Shown piece after piece: positions 25,196 to 34,607 of a stretch of 53,354 nucleotides of DNA. The stretch covers positions 1 to 53,354 of the forward strand of contig JBGAPF010000017.1 of assembly GCA_044221445.1 (NCBI GenBank). The letters run 5' to 3'. Source of the stretch: JBDHTS01 sp044221445 (GTDB lineage: Bacteria > Pseudomonadota > Alphaproteobacteria > Micavibrionales > Micavibrionaceae). The translations under genes were made by a program, and so were the position numbers. Position 1 is the stretch's first letter, and each line of letters opens with the position of its first letter. The notes beneath the pieces are model-generated. The model was not told the origin of the DNA. It made no database searches and saw only the letters and a list, made by a program, of their open reading frames with translations.

Positions 25196-26511
25196 CAGAG
25201 ATCGCTATAAATTGGGAACCGGGCGCACAGGGCCTCTACTTTTGTGTTGATCGCTTTTTCTACGGCCGTGTTGCCTTCCGCGCCATTGGCCGCCAATCCG
25301 TCCAGTGTTTCGACGATCATCTGGCCAACCTGCGCCCATTCCCCCTCGCCGAATCCGCGGGTCGTGGCGGCGGGTGTGCCAAGGCGGACGCCGCTCGTCA
25401 CCATTGGTTTTTCGGGGTCAAACGGCACAGCGTTTTTGTTACAGGTCATGCCCGCACGTTCCAACGCCTTCTCTGTGATATTGCCGGTCAGTTTTTTCGG
25501 CCTCAGGTCGACCAGCACGATATGGCTGTCGCTGCCGCCGGAGACAATGTCCAGACCGCCCTTTACCAGCTCGCCCGCCAGCACCTTCGCGTTACTGACA
25601 ACCGCCTTTGCATATGCCTTGAATTCAGGCTTAAGCGCTTCGCCAAAACAGACCGCCTTGGCGGCGATGACGTGCATCAGAGGCCCCCCCTGGATGCCGG
25701 GGAAGATCGCCGAGTTGATCTTCTTGCCTAGATCCTCGTCATTCGAAAGAATCATGCCGCCACGCGGGCCGCGCAAGGTTTTATGCGTGGTCGTGGTCGT
25801 CACATGGGCATGTTCGATCGGACTTGGATACGCGCCCCCCGCGATCAGCCCGGCGTAATGCGCCATATCGACGAACAGATAGGCCCCGACGCTGTCCGCG
25901 ATCTGGCGGAAACGTTTCCAGTCGATCACGCGCGGATAGGCGGAAGCCCCGGCGATGATCATCTTCGGTTTGTTTTCTTTGGCCAGGCGTTCGACCTCGT
26001 CATAATCGATCAGTGCGTCTTCCCTGCGAACGCCATACTGAACGGCCTTGAACCATTTACCCGACTGGTTCGGCGCAGCCCCGTGCGTTAGATGCCCGCC
26101 CGCCGCCAATGCCATCCCCAGGACCGTGTCGCCTGGCTGTAGCAGAGCCATCATCACGCCCTGGTTGGCCTGAGACCCGGAATTAGGCTGCACGTTGACA
26201 TAGGAACAATTAAACAGTTTTTTCGCGCGTTCGATGGCAAGGATTTCCGCGACATCGACAAATTCGCAGCCGCCATAATAACGTTTGCCCGGATATCCCT
26301 CGGCGTACTTGTTAGTCAAGACCGTACCTTGCGCCTGCAGAACCGCACGGGACACGATATTCTCGGAAGCGATCAGCTCTATCTGGGTTTGTTGACGCTT
26401 GAGTTCGTCCTGAACAGCCGCCCATAAGTCAGGATCGTGATCCGCCAGCGCTTCGGTAAAAAATCCTTTTGTCATGTTTTCTTCAACCTTTTTTGCAGCC
26501 GATGCGGTCAT
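25195..26511 (-). CDS. glyA: Serine hydroxymethyltransferase
   Basis: PLP enzyme converting serine and THF to glycine and methylene-THF. 438 residues. The motif TTTTHKTLRGPRGG carries the PLP lysine, with ASENIVSRAV, EGYPGKRYYGGCEFVD and VNVQPNSGSQAN near the N-terminus. I keep the ATG at 26511, which has AAGGA 9 nt upstream; an internal ATG at 26475 would give the more common N-terminus MTKGFF. It lies in the order rpiB-glyA-nrdR with a 16-nt gap from rpiB. Confidence 0.97.
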   Translation of the reverse strand: MTASAAKKVEENMTKGFFTEALADHDPDLWAAVQDELKRQQTQIELIASENIVSRAVLQAQGTVLTNKYAEGYPGKRYYGGCEFVDVAEILAIERAKKLFNCSYVNVQPNSGSQANQGVMMALLQPGDTVLGMALAAGGHLTHGAAPNQSGKWFKAVQYGVRREDALIDYDEVERLAKENKPKMIIAGASAYPRVIDWKRFRQIADSVGAYLFVDMAHYAGLIAGGAYPSPIEHAHVTTTTTHKTLRGPRGGMILSNDEDLGKKINSAIFPGIQGGPLMHVIAAKAVCFGEALKPEFKAYAKAVVSNAKVLAGELVKGGLDIVSGGSDSHIVLVDLRPKKLTGNITEKALERAGMTCNKNAVPFDPEKPMVTSGVRLGTPAATTRGFGEGEWAQVGQMIVETLDGLAANGAEGNTAVEKAINTKVEALCARFPIYSDL

Positions 26512-26527
26512 TTATTCTATCCTTTTT

Positions 26528-26962
26528 TCAACATATTGTATCGATGGACTGAACACGTGCTTTATGGCGCCCGCCTTCATAATCCGTTTGCATGAAAACG
26601 CGCGCGCAATCGATGGCGACTTCGCGTCCGATGATGCGTGCGCCCAGGGCCAGAACGTTCGCATCGTTATGGAGACGGGCCATCCTAGCCATGGTCACAT
26701 CGCAGCAAAGGGCGGCACGTACGCCTTTATGGCGGTTGGCGGCTATGCTGATCCCAATACCGGTTCCGCAAATAAGAATGCCGCGCTCCGCTTTGCCATC
26801 CATAATGGCTCGGGCCATCAGATGTCCGTATTCTGCATAATTGACGGATTCAGCGGAATACGCCCCAAGATCGAGCCACTCGACCTCGCTTCCGAAAGCG
26901 TCCTTGATTATGCCCTTCAGTTCAAAACCGGCATGGTCGCTGGCAATGGCCAGTTTCTGCAT
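26528..26962 (-). CDS. rpiB: Ribose-5-phosphate isomerase B
   Basis: Interconverts ribose 5-phosphate and ribulose 5-phosphate. The 144 residues show SDHAGFELKG at the N-terminus, the catalytic-Cys motif ICGTGIGISIAANR and MARLHNDANVLALGARIIG. The length is normal for RpiB. It is the first gene of the rpiB-glyA-nrdR-nusB-panB series, 47 nt downstream of a small conserved gene on the same strand. Confidence 0.96.
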   Translation of the reverse strand: MQKLAIASDHAGFELKGIIKDAFGSEVEWLDLGAYSAESVNYAEYGHLMARAIMDGKAERGILICGTGIGISIAANRHKGVRAALCCDVTMARMARLHNDANVLALGARIIGREVAIDCARVFMQTDYEGGRHKARVQSIDTIC

Positions 26963-27009
26963 GATATAATCCTTTCGCGCGCAGCCAGACTATAAAAGGC
27001 CGCAACCGC

Positions 27010-27282
27010 TTAAATCAATCCTTTCTTTTTCATGACGTATTCCAGCCGCTTGAGCGCGTTGCGTTTCAATAATTCTTCCGGCGCATTGGCCGCCCCCTGG
27101 ATAACGGCCTCGGTCAGGGTCTGGACGTCCATGGCCGTCACCCGGACATATTGCCCGAGTGGAAAAAACTCGAAAATCACCTGGCGTCCGGGCAATATAT
27201 CCATGGTATTTTTTAACACATGGCCTGCGGCAATGTCTGCCCGGCTTTTTCCTGCACTTCCCCTATGATATAAAACACTCAT
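27010..27282 (-). CDS. Small conserved protein, DUF6898-like
   Basis: About 90 residues from the ATG at 27282, or about 64 from the ATG at 27204. The core VIFEFFPLGQYVRVTAMDVQ followed by RLEYVMKKK resembles short alphaproteobacterial proteins of DUF6898 type, often found near rpiB or acyl-CoA dehydrogenase genes. The function is unknown. If the first ATG is used, its start codon overlaps that of gcdH on the opposite strand (CATG at 27280-27283), which leaves no separate 5' leader for either. The shorter start avoids this. Confidence 0.65.
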   Translation of the reverse strand: MSVLYHRGSAGKSRADIAAGHVLKNTMDILPGRQVIFEFFPLGQYVRVTAMDVQTLTEAVIQGAANAPEELLKRNALKRLEYVMKKKGLI

Positions 27283-28462
27283 GAAAAAAGAACAGAAAAC
27301 AGCCTTCCAATGGCCCGACCCCTTTCTTCTCGATACCCTTTTAAGCGAAGAAGAGCGGATGATCCGCGATACGGCGCATAAATATGCGCAGGAAAACCTG
27401 CTTCCCCGCGTCATCCAGGCCAACCGTGACGAAACCTTCCATCGCGATATTATGAACGAGATGGGCGAGCGTGGCCTCCTCGGCGCTATGATTGAGGGCT
27501 ATGGATGCGCGGGCGTCAATCAGGTGTCTTACGGTTTGATAGCGCGTGAAGTTGAGAAAGTGGATTCTGGATACCGTTCGGCATTATCCGTTCAATCTTC
27601 TTTGGTTATGTATCCCATTTATGTTTTTGGTTCAGAAGAGCAAAAGACAAAATATATTCCCATGATGGCCAGGGGGGAATGGATCGGCTGCTTCGGTCTG
27701 ACCGAACCGGATGGCGGTTCGGATCCGGGAGCGATGAAGACCAGGGCGCGTAAAACAAAAGGCGGCTATCTCGTGTCCGGCGCGAAGCAATGGATCACCA
27801 ACTCGCCTATTGCCGATGTTTTCGTCGTCTGGGCCAAAGACGACAGTGGCGAGATTATCGGCCTGATCCTCGACAAAGGCATGAAAGGACTGTCCGCGCC
27901 GAAGATCGAAGGAAAATTCTCACTGCGTGCCTCCGTCACCGGCGGAATTGCCATGGATGACGTGTTCGTGCCGGAAGAAAACCGTTTGAACGTTACGGGG
28001 TTGAAAGGCCCTTTCACCTGCCTGAATTCGGCCCGTTACGGCATAAGCTGGGGGGCAATGGGCGCGGCGGAATCATGCTGGCATATCGCCCGCCAGTACG
28101 CGCTGGACCGCCACATCTTCGGCAAGCCATTGGCTGCCCAGCAGCTGATCCAGAAAAAACTGGCCGACATGCAGACGGATATTGCCCTCGGCTTGCTTGG
28201 CGCCTGGCGGCTCGGAAGGATGCGCGACGAGGGCATCGCGGCGCCGGAAACCATATCCCTGATGAAACGGAACAATTGCGGCAAGGCGCTCGATATCGCC
28301 CGGGTCGCCCGTGACATGCTGGGCGGCAACGGTATCGCCGACGAATATCACGTAATCCGTCATGTTATGAACCTGGAAGCCGTGAATACCTACGAAGGCA
28401 CCCATGACATCCATGCGCTGATCCTTGGCCGTGCCCAGACAGGCCTGCAGGCGTTTTTTTAG
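27281..28462 (+). CDS. gcdH: Glutaryl-CoA dehydrogenase (acyl-CoA dehydrogenase family)
   Basis: FAD-dependent oxidative decarboxylation of glutaryl-CoA to crotonyl-CoA in lysine, tryptophan and benzoate breakdown. The 393 residues show GYRSALSVQSSLVMYPI (with the substrate-binding Arg), GCFGLTEPDGGSDPGAM, KQWITNSPIADVFVVWAK and the catalytic Glu in NTYEGTHDIHALILGRA, features specific to the glutaryl-CoA branch. No other genes of the pathway are adjacent. The product feeds the acetyl-CoA/crotonyl-CoA pool, compatible with PHA synthesis by phaC. Confidence 0.94.
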   Translation: MKKEQKTAFQWPDPFLLDTLLSEEERMIRDTAHKYAQENLLPRVIQANRDETFHRDIMNEMGERGLLGAMIEGYGCAGVNQVSYGLIAREVEKVDSGYRSALSVQSSLVMYPIYVFGSEEQKTKYIPMMARGEWIGCFGLTEPDGGSDPGAMKTRARKTKGGYLVSGAKQWITNSPIADVFVVWAKDDSGEIIGLILDKGMKGLSAPKIEGKFSLRASVTGGIAMDDVFVPEENRLNVTGLKGPFTCLNSARYGISWGAMGAAESCWHIARQYALDRHIFGKPLAAQQLIQKKLADMQTDIALGLLGAWRLGRMRDEGIAAPETISLMKRNNCGKALDIARVARDMLGGNGIADEYHVIRHVMNLEAVNTYEGTHDIHALILGRAQTGLQAFF

Positions 28463-28567
28463 GACTACCCAAACTTCCCAGTCTTTTGAAACGCCATAAG
28501 AAATGTGGCGCGAAACGCTGTTATGTGCTATGGAAAAAGATGTAATGTATTTTTTGAGATAGATATT

Positions 28568-29113
28568 ATGAACCTGTCCAAAGTCATGCGGTCATTAAAT
28601 TACCAGCCGCCGGCTCATTCGGGAATACAGCCTTTCGATATGAATTCGAGCGATAGTTTTTTTGATCGTCTGACTGATAGGATTTTTGACGCCAGCGCAA
28701 TCCTTGAATCGCCAAGCCGCATAAGTTTTATGGCCATTTCTATGGAGCATATTGCGAGAACAATCTCTCAATACATAGCGGAAGAACTGCGGAATACACA
28801 AGATCCCCTGCATACCCGCAAAACATTGAACCAGCATATGTACAATGTATTTGCAGCGGGCACAGGTGAATGTGGGGAAATGCGCTTCACCGCTTACGCT
28901 GCGGGGGACGAATTTCAATTGGAAACCGCGCGGCAGATCAGAAGATTTTTTGATGCCAAGGGTCATCCCGAAGACCCGCAATTTACGAGTGAGGAAAGTC
29001 GCATGCAATTGGCAACCGCTTGTTCAATGCTCCTTAAAATCGCTTATGCCGATTGTAATAAAGAGCGGCCCGCTAAAATAAGAAATCCAGTAAGTCATCT
29101 ACAGGCGAGATAA
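28568..29113 (+). CDS. Hypothetical protein
   Basis: About 181 residues from MNLSKVMRSL (ATG 28568); the frame also opens at 28505 but that part looks non-coding. Polar and mostly helical, no signal peptide or membrane segment. Cys at several positions and an Asp/Glu-rich central part. I recognise no domain. Base composition is lower in GC than gcdH, hinting at a recent or lineage-specific gene. It converges on the LdtR-like gene. Confidence 0.6.
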   Translation: MNLSKVMRSLNYQPPAHSGIQPFDMNSSDSFFDRLTDRIFDASAILESPSRISFMAISMEHIARTISQYIAEELRNTQDPLHTRKTLNQHMYNVFAAGTGECGEMRFTAYAAGDEFQLETARQIRRFFDAKGHPEDPQFTSEESRMQLATACSMLLKIAYADCNKERPAKIRNPVSHLQAR

Positions 29114-29158
29114 CTACAGTTCCCGAAGCGTCTAAACTATATACTTATAAAATACTTA

Positions 29159-29632
29159 TTATTCGCTTCTCGTTGCCAACCCGCTGAAATTCGTATGGCT
29201 GGCCCAGAATTTTTCCATCTGGAGCATTGTGGCGTTCAGCGCGTTCAACCGGTCCGGCGTAAGGTCGGTGCCCACGATCAGCTTTTCATGACGGTTGAAC
29301 ATATCGGTGATCAGCGCGCGCAGGCTGCTGCCCTTGTCCGACAGGCGCACGCGAATGGACCGTTTGTCGTGGACCGAGCGTTCCTGGATCAGATAGCCGT
29401 TCTCGACCATCTTTTTGACGTTATAGGAGACGTTAGACCCCAGGTAATACCCCCGGATGGTTAGTTCGCCCACCGTCAGCTCGTCCTCGCCGATGTTATA
29501 CAGGATCATGCTCTGGACGTTGTTGATATCCTGGATGTTCTTGCGGTCGAGTTCAAGCTTCAGCACATCGAGGAAATGACGGTGCAGACGTTCGATTAAC
29601 TGGATGGCATCAAAGTAAGGTGTCGTTGCCAC
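29159..29632 (-). CDS. ldtR: LdtR-like MarR-family regulator
   Basis: Winged-helix regulator of 157 residues. The block QLIERLHRHFLDVLKLELDR followed by DINNVQSMILYNIG and GYYLGSNVSYNVKKMVENGY is very close to what I recall of LdtR, the alphaproteobacterial MarR member that controls L,D-transpeptidase and stress-tolerance genes in Liberibacter and Sinorhizobium. The start is GTG at 29632 with GGGAG about 8 nt upstream. An L,D-transpeptidase gene is 14 kb away in this window, a plausible target. The name is by family resemblance. Confidence 0.85.
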   Translation of the reverse strand: MATTPYFDAIQLIERLHRHFLDVLKLELDRKNIQDINNVQSMILYNIGEDELTVGELTIRGYYLGSNVSYNVKKMVENGYLIQERSVHDKRSIRVRLSDKGSSLRALITDMFNRHEKLIVGTDLTPDRLNALNATMLQMEKFWASHTNFSGLATRSE

Positions 29633-29707
29633 GCTGGAAGCTCCCGGACAGGCTGTTGTTTCGTTGGTTGAATCTAGTTTCCGCTTACCGATTAGACAAG
29701 CGAATTC

Positions 29708-30820
29708 TCACGCTGCCATCTCGTCAAGGCTTTTGCCTGAATAGTCGAAATAGGATTCGACGATATCCGGGGCAGCGGCTTTTAGTGATTCCGGGATCCA
29801 GCCCGGGCTTTTATCGCGGGTGATCAGGGTCGATTTAATGCCTTCATAGAAATCGTGGCCGCGCAGGAAACGCCGCGCCAGGATAAAATCGCGCTCGATC
29901 ACGTCATCGAACTCGGCCCGCGCCGCCTGCTGGATATGCAGGGCCGCAACCTTCATGCTAAGGGGCGACCGCCGTTCCATCATCTGCGCCAGTTCCCTGG
30001 CATAGTCGCTGTCATCGGCACGCAGGGCCGCAAGGATCGTTTCGACATCCCGGCTGGCAAAAATCCGCTCGATCATAGGCGCGTTGATCTCAAGGTCGCC
30101 TAAGTCATCCATAGGATCGGAGCAGGATTCCAACACTTTTTCAATGGCGACGATGGCATTGGCAGGACTTGTCTGGCGTCCGAGCGCATCGTCCAGCATG
30201 CCGACCAGCGACGCGAAACGCCCGCCGGGCATGTAATGGGTCGCCACGCCCGTAAATTTCATGTCCGAAGGCCCAACGGCCATTCCCGTAATCCCAAGAC
30301 ATAACCCGGCACGATAAGGCATGCGCGCCAGATGCCAGGCGCTGCCGACATCGGGGAAAAACCCGATGCCCACCTCCGGCATCGCGAATAATGATTTTTC
30401 ACAGGCGACGCGAAACCGGCACTGCGCGGCCAGCCCGTACCCGCCGCCCATGACGATGCCGTTCATAAGGGCGATCACAGGCTTTTTATAATGATGCATG
30501 GCACGGTTCAGCATGTACTCTTCGGCGAAAAATACCACCGGCACACGCTCGTCCGTCTGGCCGCGGCGGACATCCATGCCGGCATAATAGGCCGCTTTTA
30601 TATCTCCCCCGGCGCAAAAAGCCCTGTCCCCCGCGCCCACGATGGCGACAGCCTTGACCTCATTGTCTTTTTCCCAGTTTTTCAGGGCCATTCCGATGAT
30701 CCGGATCATTTCCAGCGACAGGGCATTGAGCGTCTGCGGACGGTTGAGAATGATCAGACCCAGCGCATGGCGCTTTTCGGCTCTGATCTCATCGTCCTGA
30801 TATAATGCGGGAAATGACAT
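29708..30820 (-). CDS. 3-hydroxyisobutyryl-CoA hydrolase (enoyl-CoA hydratase/isomerase fold)
   Basis: Valine-degradation thioesterase that releases 3-hydroxyisobutyrate. 370 residues with the crotonase oxyanion motifs FCAGGDIKAAY and GIVMGGGYGLAAQCRFRVAC, then MPEVGIGFFPDVGSAWHLARM, whose Glu and Asp match the hydrolase branch rather than hydratases. The C-terminal region DFILARRFLRGHDFYEGIKSTL and KSPGWIPESL is typical of HIBCH. It is divergent from hemB with only 44 nt between starts. Confidence 0.92.
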   Translation of the reverse strand: MSFPALYQDDEIRAEKRHALGLIILNRPQTLNALSLEMIRIIGMALKNWEKDNEVKAVAIVGAGDRAFCAGGDIKAAYYAGMDVRRGQTDERVPVVFFAEEYMLNRAMHHYKKPVIALMNGIVMGGGYGLAAQCRFRVACEKSLFAMPEVGIGFFPDVGSAWHLARMPYRAGLCLGITGMAVGPSDMKFTGVATHYMPGGRFASLVGMLDDALGRQTSPANAIVAIEKVLESCSDPMDDLGDLEINAPMIERIFASRDVETILAALRADDSDYARELAQMMERRSPLSMKVAALHIQQAARAEFDDVIERDFILARRFLRGHDFYEGIKSTLITRDKSPGWIPESLKAAAPDIVESYFDYSGKSLDEMAA

Positions 30821-30864
30821 GCGAAATCTTTACAAAAGCCCGGAAAGCGGTTACCAGAGAAGGC

Positions 30865-31852
30865 ATGAAAACCAAGCCAGCCCCTTCAGACTTTAACGAT
30901 CTGCCTGCAGAAGGGCAAGCGGCGAACCGCAGCGGCTTTCCGCATGCACGGATGCGCAGGGGGCGGGTGAGCGAAGGCATGCGGCGCCTGGTGAGGGAAA
31001 ACACGCTTGAGACCCGCAACCTCATCCTGCCGATTTTCGTCGAGGAGGGCCTGTCGGAGCGCAGCCCGGTCAGATCCATGCCGGGCGTGTTCCGGGAGAC
31101 CGAACTGTCCGTTGCGCTGGCCGCGCGCCAGGCCGCCCAGAACAACCTTGGCGCGGTTATGCTGTTCGGCGTCTCCCGTCACAAGGACGCGACGGGCAGC
31201 GACAGCATGCGGCGCGGCGGCCTGCTCGACCGCATGGTGCGCCGGGTCAAGGACTCCTGCCCGGACCTGGTCGTCATGGCGGATCTATGCTTCTGTGAAT
31301 ATACCGATCACGGCCATTGCGGACCTCTTGACCATAAAGGTGCGGTCGATAATGACCGTACCCTGGAAAATCTTGCATTGCAGGCCCTGACGGCCGCCGG
31401 TGCCGGTGCCGATATCCTGGCGCCCTCCGGCATGATGGACGGACAGGTCGCGGCGATCCGCGGCGCGCTCGAAAGCAATGGTTTCCAGGATACGGCCATC
31501 CTGGCCTATGCCGCCAAATTTGCGTCCAGCTATTATGGCCCGTTCCGCGAAGCCGCGGGCTGCAGTCTTCAGAAGGGCGACCGCAAGACCCGAAGGCGCC
31601 GATATGGTCATGGTCAAACCGGGCCTTCCGTATCTCGACATCATCTGGCGGGTGAAGGAAGAATTCCGTCTTCCGACCTTTGCCTATAACGTCAGCGGCG
31701 AATATGCGATGTTACGTTGCGCTGCGGATGCCGGGGCGATCGATTACGATGCCGCCCTCATGGAAATGCTGGTGTCCTTCAAACGGGCCGGGGCTGACGG
31801 AATCCTTACATATGCGGCGAACGATGCCGCGCAACTCATTCAAAAACAATAA
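30865..31852 (+). pseudogene. hemB: Delta-aminolevulinic acid dehydratase, disrupted by a deletion and frameshift
   Basis: HemB condenses two aminolevulinates to porphobilinogen for heme. The first frame runs from the ATG at 30865 (AGAGAAGG upstream) through FPHARMRRGR, the cysteine-type zinc site LCFCEYTDHGHCG and the first active-site Lys in YAAKFASSYYGPF, to GDRKT at about 31590. The next residues in the family (usually YQMDPAN and about 13 more) are missing, and the sequence resumes one frame over at 31592 with EGADMVMVKPGLPYLDI, holding the second active-site Lys, then VSGEYAML and SFKRAGADGILTY to the TAA at 31852. Missing length is about 59 nt by comparison with typical HemB. The first frame stops at 31689. 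A sequencing or assembly error is as likely as a real lesion. Confidence 0.9.
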
Positions 31853-31972
31853 AACTTGCCTAAAAAAATACGTTAGCCAAATTTATAGGAAATTGCTTAT
31901 ACTTTCTTTACCACCCCCTGCTACAATCGGCATGGGAGATATCTATCTTGTTCAAATCAAAAGAAAATTATT

Positions 31973-33598
31973 GTGGATCCTAAAGCGCTTAAAGATCAGC
32001 GGGATCGTTTCCTCGCATTCGCGCTGGCATCGTCGGACCTTTTTCTTGAAATTTCGGAAAAGGGAGAGGTTGCCTATACTTTCGGCGCGACCAAAAGCCT
32101 GACCGGAATCGATGAAAAGGCTCTGACGGGTCGCCCCTGGCTCGATATCTTTTCCGAAAGCAACCATATCGCCCTGACCGGCCTTTACCAGCAGGCGCGG
32201 CCAGGCGTACGGTGCGGCCCGCTTCTTGTGACTCTTAGCGAAAAGCTGGGCGCGGGCCGGACGGCGATCCTGACCGGCATCAAGATGCCCGACAGCATGG
32301 CCTTTTATGCGACGATTGGCTTTGTTACTCCGCTCATGGCTCACATGGCTCGCCTGCAGCAGGAACAGCAGGATTTCAATCTGCTCGACAAGGATACGTT
32401 TTTAAGGACTGCGAACGAAACGATGTCGACGGCCCGCACGATGGGTAAGTCCGTCGATATGACGCTGTTTGAAATCGCCGATACGAAGACCGTCAAGAAA
32501 AAGATGGGCGCGGAAAACTGGGGCGAGTTCACGGAAGCGCTCTCCAAAATCCTCGGCGACAATTCTTTCGACGGCCAGACGGCGGGACAGATTGTCGAAG
32601 GACGCTACAGCGTGGTTCACGACAAATCGATAACGTCGGATTCGATCCTCTCCCAAATTGAAACTCTTACAAAAACAAATGACCCGGACGGCAAGGGTTT
32701 CGAAGTCAGCACCAAAACGGTGTCAGCGGACCTTCGAACGCTAAATGAACGTGAGGCGTCGAAAGCCCTGATCTATACGCTGAATGAGTTTGAAAGAAAA
32801 GGAAACGGTCTGACCATCGACAATTTGAACAATAGTTTCAAGGCTTACGTCACCACCAATGCTCATAAGATACAGATGTTCAAAAGCATGGTTGAAACGC
32901 TGAGTTTCGAATTGCATTTTCAGCCGATCGTCGATTTGCAGACACTCGAATGCTCCCATTATGAAATGCTTTCACGCTTTCGCGGCGAGTCCTCGCCCCA
33001 GGAATGGATCATATTCGGCGAGGATATCGGCATGGCGGCCGACCTCGACATGGCCGTTTGCGAACGCGCGCTGAACTATCTTCAATATAAGTCGCAAGGC
33101 AGGCGCACCCGCTTCGCCATCAACCTCTCGGGCCAGTCGATCCAGGACGAACACTTCTTCAAAAACCTTATGAACAAGCTCGGCCAATACAAGGGGGCGT
33201 CCGAACGGCTGATGTTCGAAATCACGGAATCGAACGCGATCCAGGATCTGGACATGGTCGCCAGATTCGTCAAAATCCTGCAGGCGGAAAACTTTAAGGT
33301 CTGCCTGGATGATTTCGGCGCCGGCGCAGCTTCTTTTCAATATATTCAGAGTTTGCCCGTAGACTATGTAAAAATAGATGGTCAGTATACCCGCAAAATT
33401 CTTACCTCCGATCGTGACCGTGTAATGGTTCGCAACCTTGCGCGCATGTGCAGCGACCTTGGCATAGCGGTGGTGGCCGAAATGATTGAAGAACAAGCGC
33501 AGGCCGACATGATGCTGGAGATGGGTATCGGCCTTGGCCAAGGCTATCTGTTTTCGCGGCCCTCGGCGAAACCGGAATACGTTCCGACTAAAAAATAA
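31973..33598 (+). CDS. PAS / degenerate GGDEF / EAL c-di-GMP phosphodiesterase
   Basis: 541 residues from a GTG start. The N-terminal part (about 10-115) resembles a PAS sensor. The middle (about 135-230) has the layout of a GGDEF domain but with VEGRY where GGDEF should be, so it should not make c-di-GMP. The EAL domain (about 310-535) is well conserved: the signature reads EML, followed by NLSGQS, FEITES, LDDFGAGAASF, KIDG and AEMIEEQ, with a terminal GQGYLFSRP. These keep the usual metal and catalytic residues, so phosphodiesterase activity is likely. It lies 132 nt upstream of motA in the same direction, so a role in motility control is plausible. Confidence 0.87.
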   Translation: MDPKALKDQRDRFLAFALASSDLFLEISEKGEVAYTFGATKSLTGIDEKALTGRPWLDIFSESNHIALTGLYQQARPGVRCGPLLVTLSEKLGAGRTAILTGIKMPDSMAFYATIGFVTPLMAHMARLQQEQQDFNLLDKDTFLRTANETMSTARTMGKSVDMTLFEIADTKTVKKKMGAENWGEFTEALSKILGDNSFDGQTAGQIVEGRYSVVHDKSITSDSILSQIETLTKTNDPDGKGFEVSTKTVSADLRTLNEREASKALIYTLNEFERKGNGLTIDNLNNSFKAYVTTNAHKIQMFKSMVETLSFELHFQPIVDLQTLECSHYEMLSRFRGESSPQEWIIFGEDIGMAADLDMAVCERALNYLQYKSQGRRTRFAINLSGQSIQDEHFFKNLMNKLGQYKGASERLMFEITESNAIQDLDMVARFVKILQAENFKVCLDDFGAGAASFQYIQSLPVDYVKIDGQYTRKILTSDRDRVMVRNLARMCSDLGIAVVAEMIEEQAQADMMLEMGIGLGQGYLFSRPSAKPEYVPTKK

Positions 33599-33730
33599 CC
33601 GCTCCCTTGAAGTTGCGTCGAAAAAAAGTGACAATGAAGTGATTTTTGTCCCGCCGATCACCTTCCGTTAAGTCTTTTCTGACACTCTCAAGAATTAAGA
33701 CATTCACCTGCTTTCAAGACGTGAAACACT

Positions 33731-34603
33731 ATGAAAATTGTTGGCATTCTGATCGTTTTGATCTGCGGCTTCGCGGGCTATATGCTTGGCGGCGGGAAAA
33801 TGGGGCCTATTCTGCATGCCCTGCCCCTCGAAGGCCTGACGATCCTTGGCTGCGCCATCGGCGCATTCATTATCAGCAATACTGGCCATACGATCAAAGC
33901 AACGATGGGAGGCCTGGGCGGCGCGCTTATGAAGCCGGACGCGCACAGCAAGGAATCCTATATCGAACTGCTCAGCGTTCTGTTTTCTATTTTCAAGCTC
34001 GCCCGGACGAAAGGCTGGCTGGCGCTGGAGGCTCATATCGAAAAACCAGAGGAAAGCTCCATTTTCAAACAGTTTCCTGGTTTTTCAGAAGATCATCACG
34101 CACTTATCTTTCTGTGCGACTATCTGCGCATCATCTCTCTTGGCAATGAAAACCCGCATGAGATCGAGGCGCTGATGGATGAAGAGATCGAAACCCTGAG
34201 CCATGAAAAAATGCACCCTTCCCACGCCGTTCAGGGCATGGCGGACGGAATTCCCGCGCTTGGCATCGTCGCCGCCGTGCTGGGCATCATCAAAACGATG
34301 GGATCGATCTCGGAACCGCCCGAAGTTCTCGGCGAAATGATCGGCGGCGCCCTCTGCGGAACCTTCCTCGGCGTCTTCCTCGCTTACGGATTTATCGCCC
34401 CTATCGCCAGCGCCCTGGGCGGGCGCGCCGGGACCGAAGTCATGTATTACAGATGCATGAAAGTGGCGGTTATTGCCTTTCTGAACGGCGCCGCGCCGCA
34501 GGTGGCCGTCGAGTTTTCACGCAAATTCCTGCCCCATCACGTCCAGCCTGATTTCGCCGAGCTGGAAAACAAGCTGAACGAACTCCCGGCGCCGGGCAAC
34601 TGA
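33731..34603 (+). CDS. motA: Flagellar motor stator protein MotA
   Basis: Stator subunit with four membrane helices. 290 residues. N-terminal GILIVLICGFAGYMLGGG, a cytoplasmic loop with charged residues near GWLALEAHIE, then GIPALGIVAAVLGIIKTMG and the last helices GALCGTFLGVFLAYGFIAPI, which match the family. Four nucleotides separate its stop from motB. This is the proton-type stator, together with MotB. Confidence 0.96.
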   Translation: MKIVGILIVLICGFAGYMLGGGKMGPILHALPLEGLTILGCAIGAFIISNTGHTIKATMGGLGGALMKPDAHSKESYIELLSVLFSIFKLARTKGWLALEAHIEKPEESSIFKQFPGFSEDHHALIFLCDYLRIISLGNENPHEIEALMDEEIETLSHEKMHPSHAVQGMADGIPALGIVAAVLGIIKTMGSISEPPEVLGEMIGGALCGTFLGVFLAYGFIAPIASALGGRAGTEVMYYRCMKVAVIAFLNGAAPQVAVEFSRKFLPHHVQPDFAELENKLNELPAPGN

Positions 34604-34607
34604 TCCG

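Noticed and set aside
31478..31852. Separate 124-residue gene downstream of hemB
   Set aside because: From 31592 onward it is the C-terminal part of HemB; the earlier portion is out-of-frame hemB sequence.
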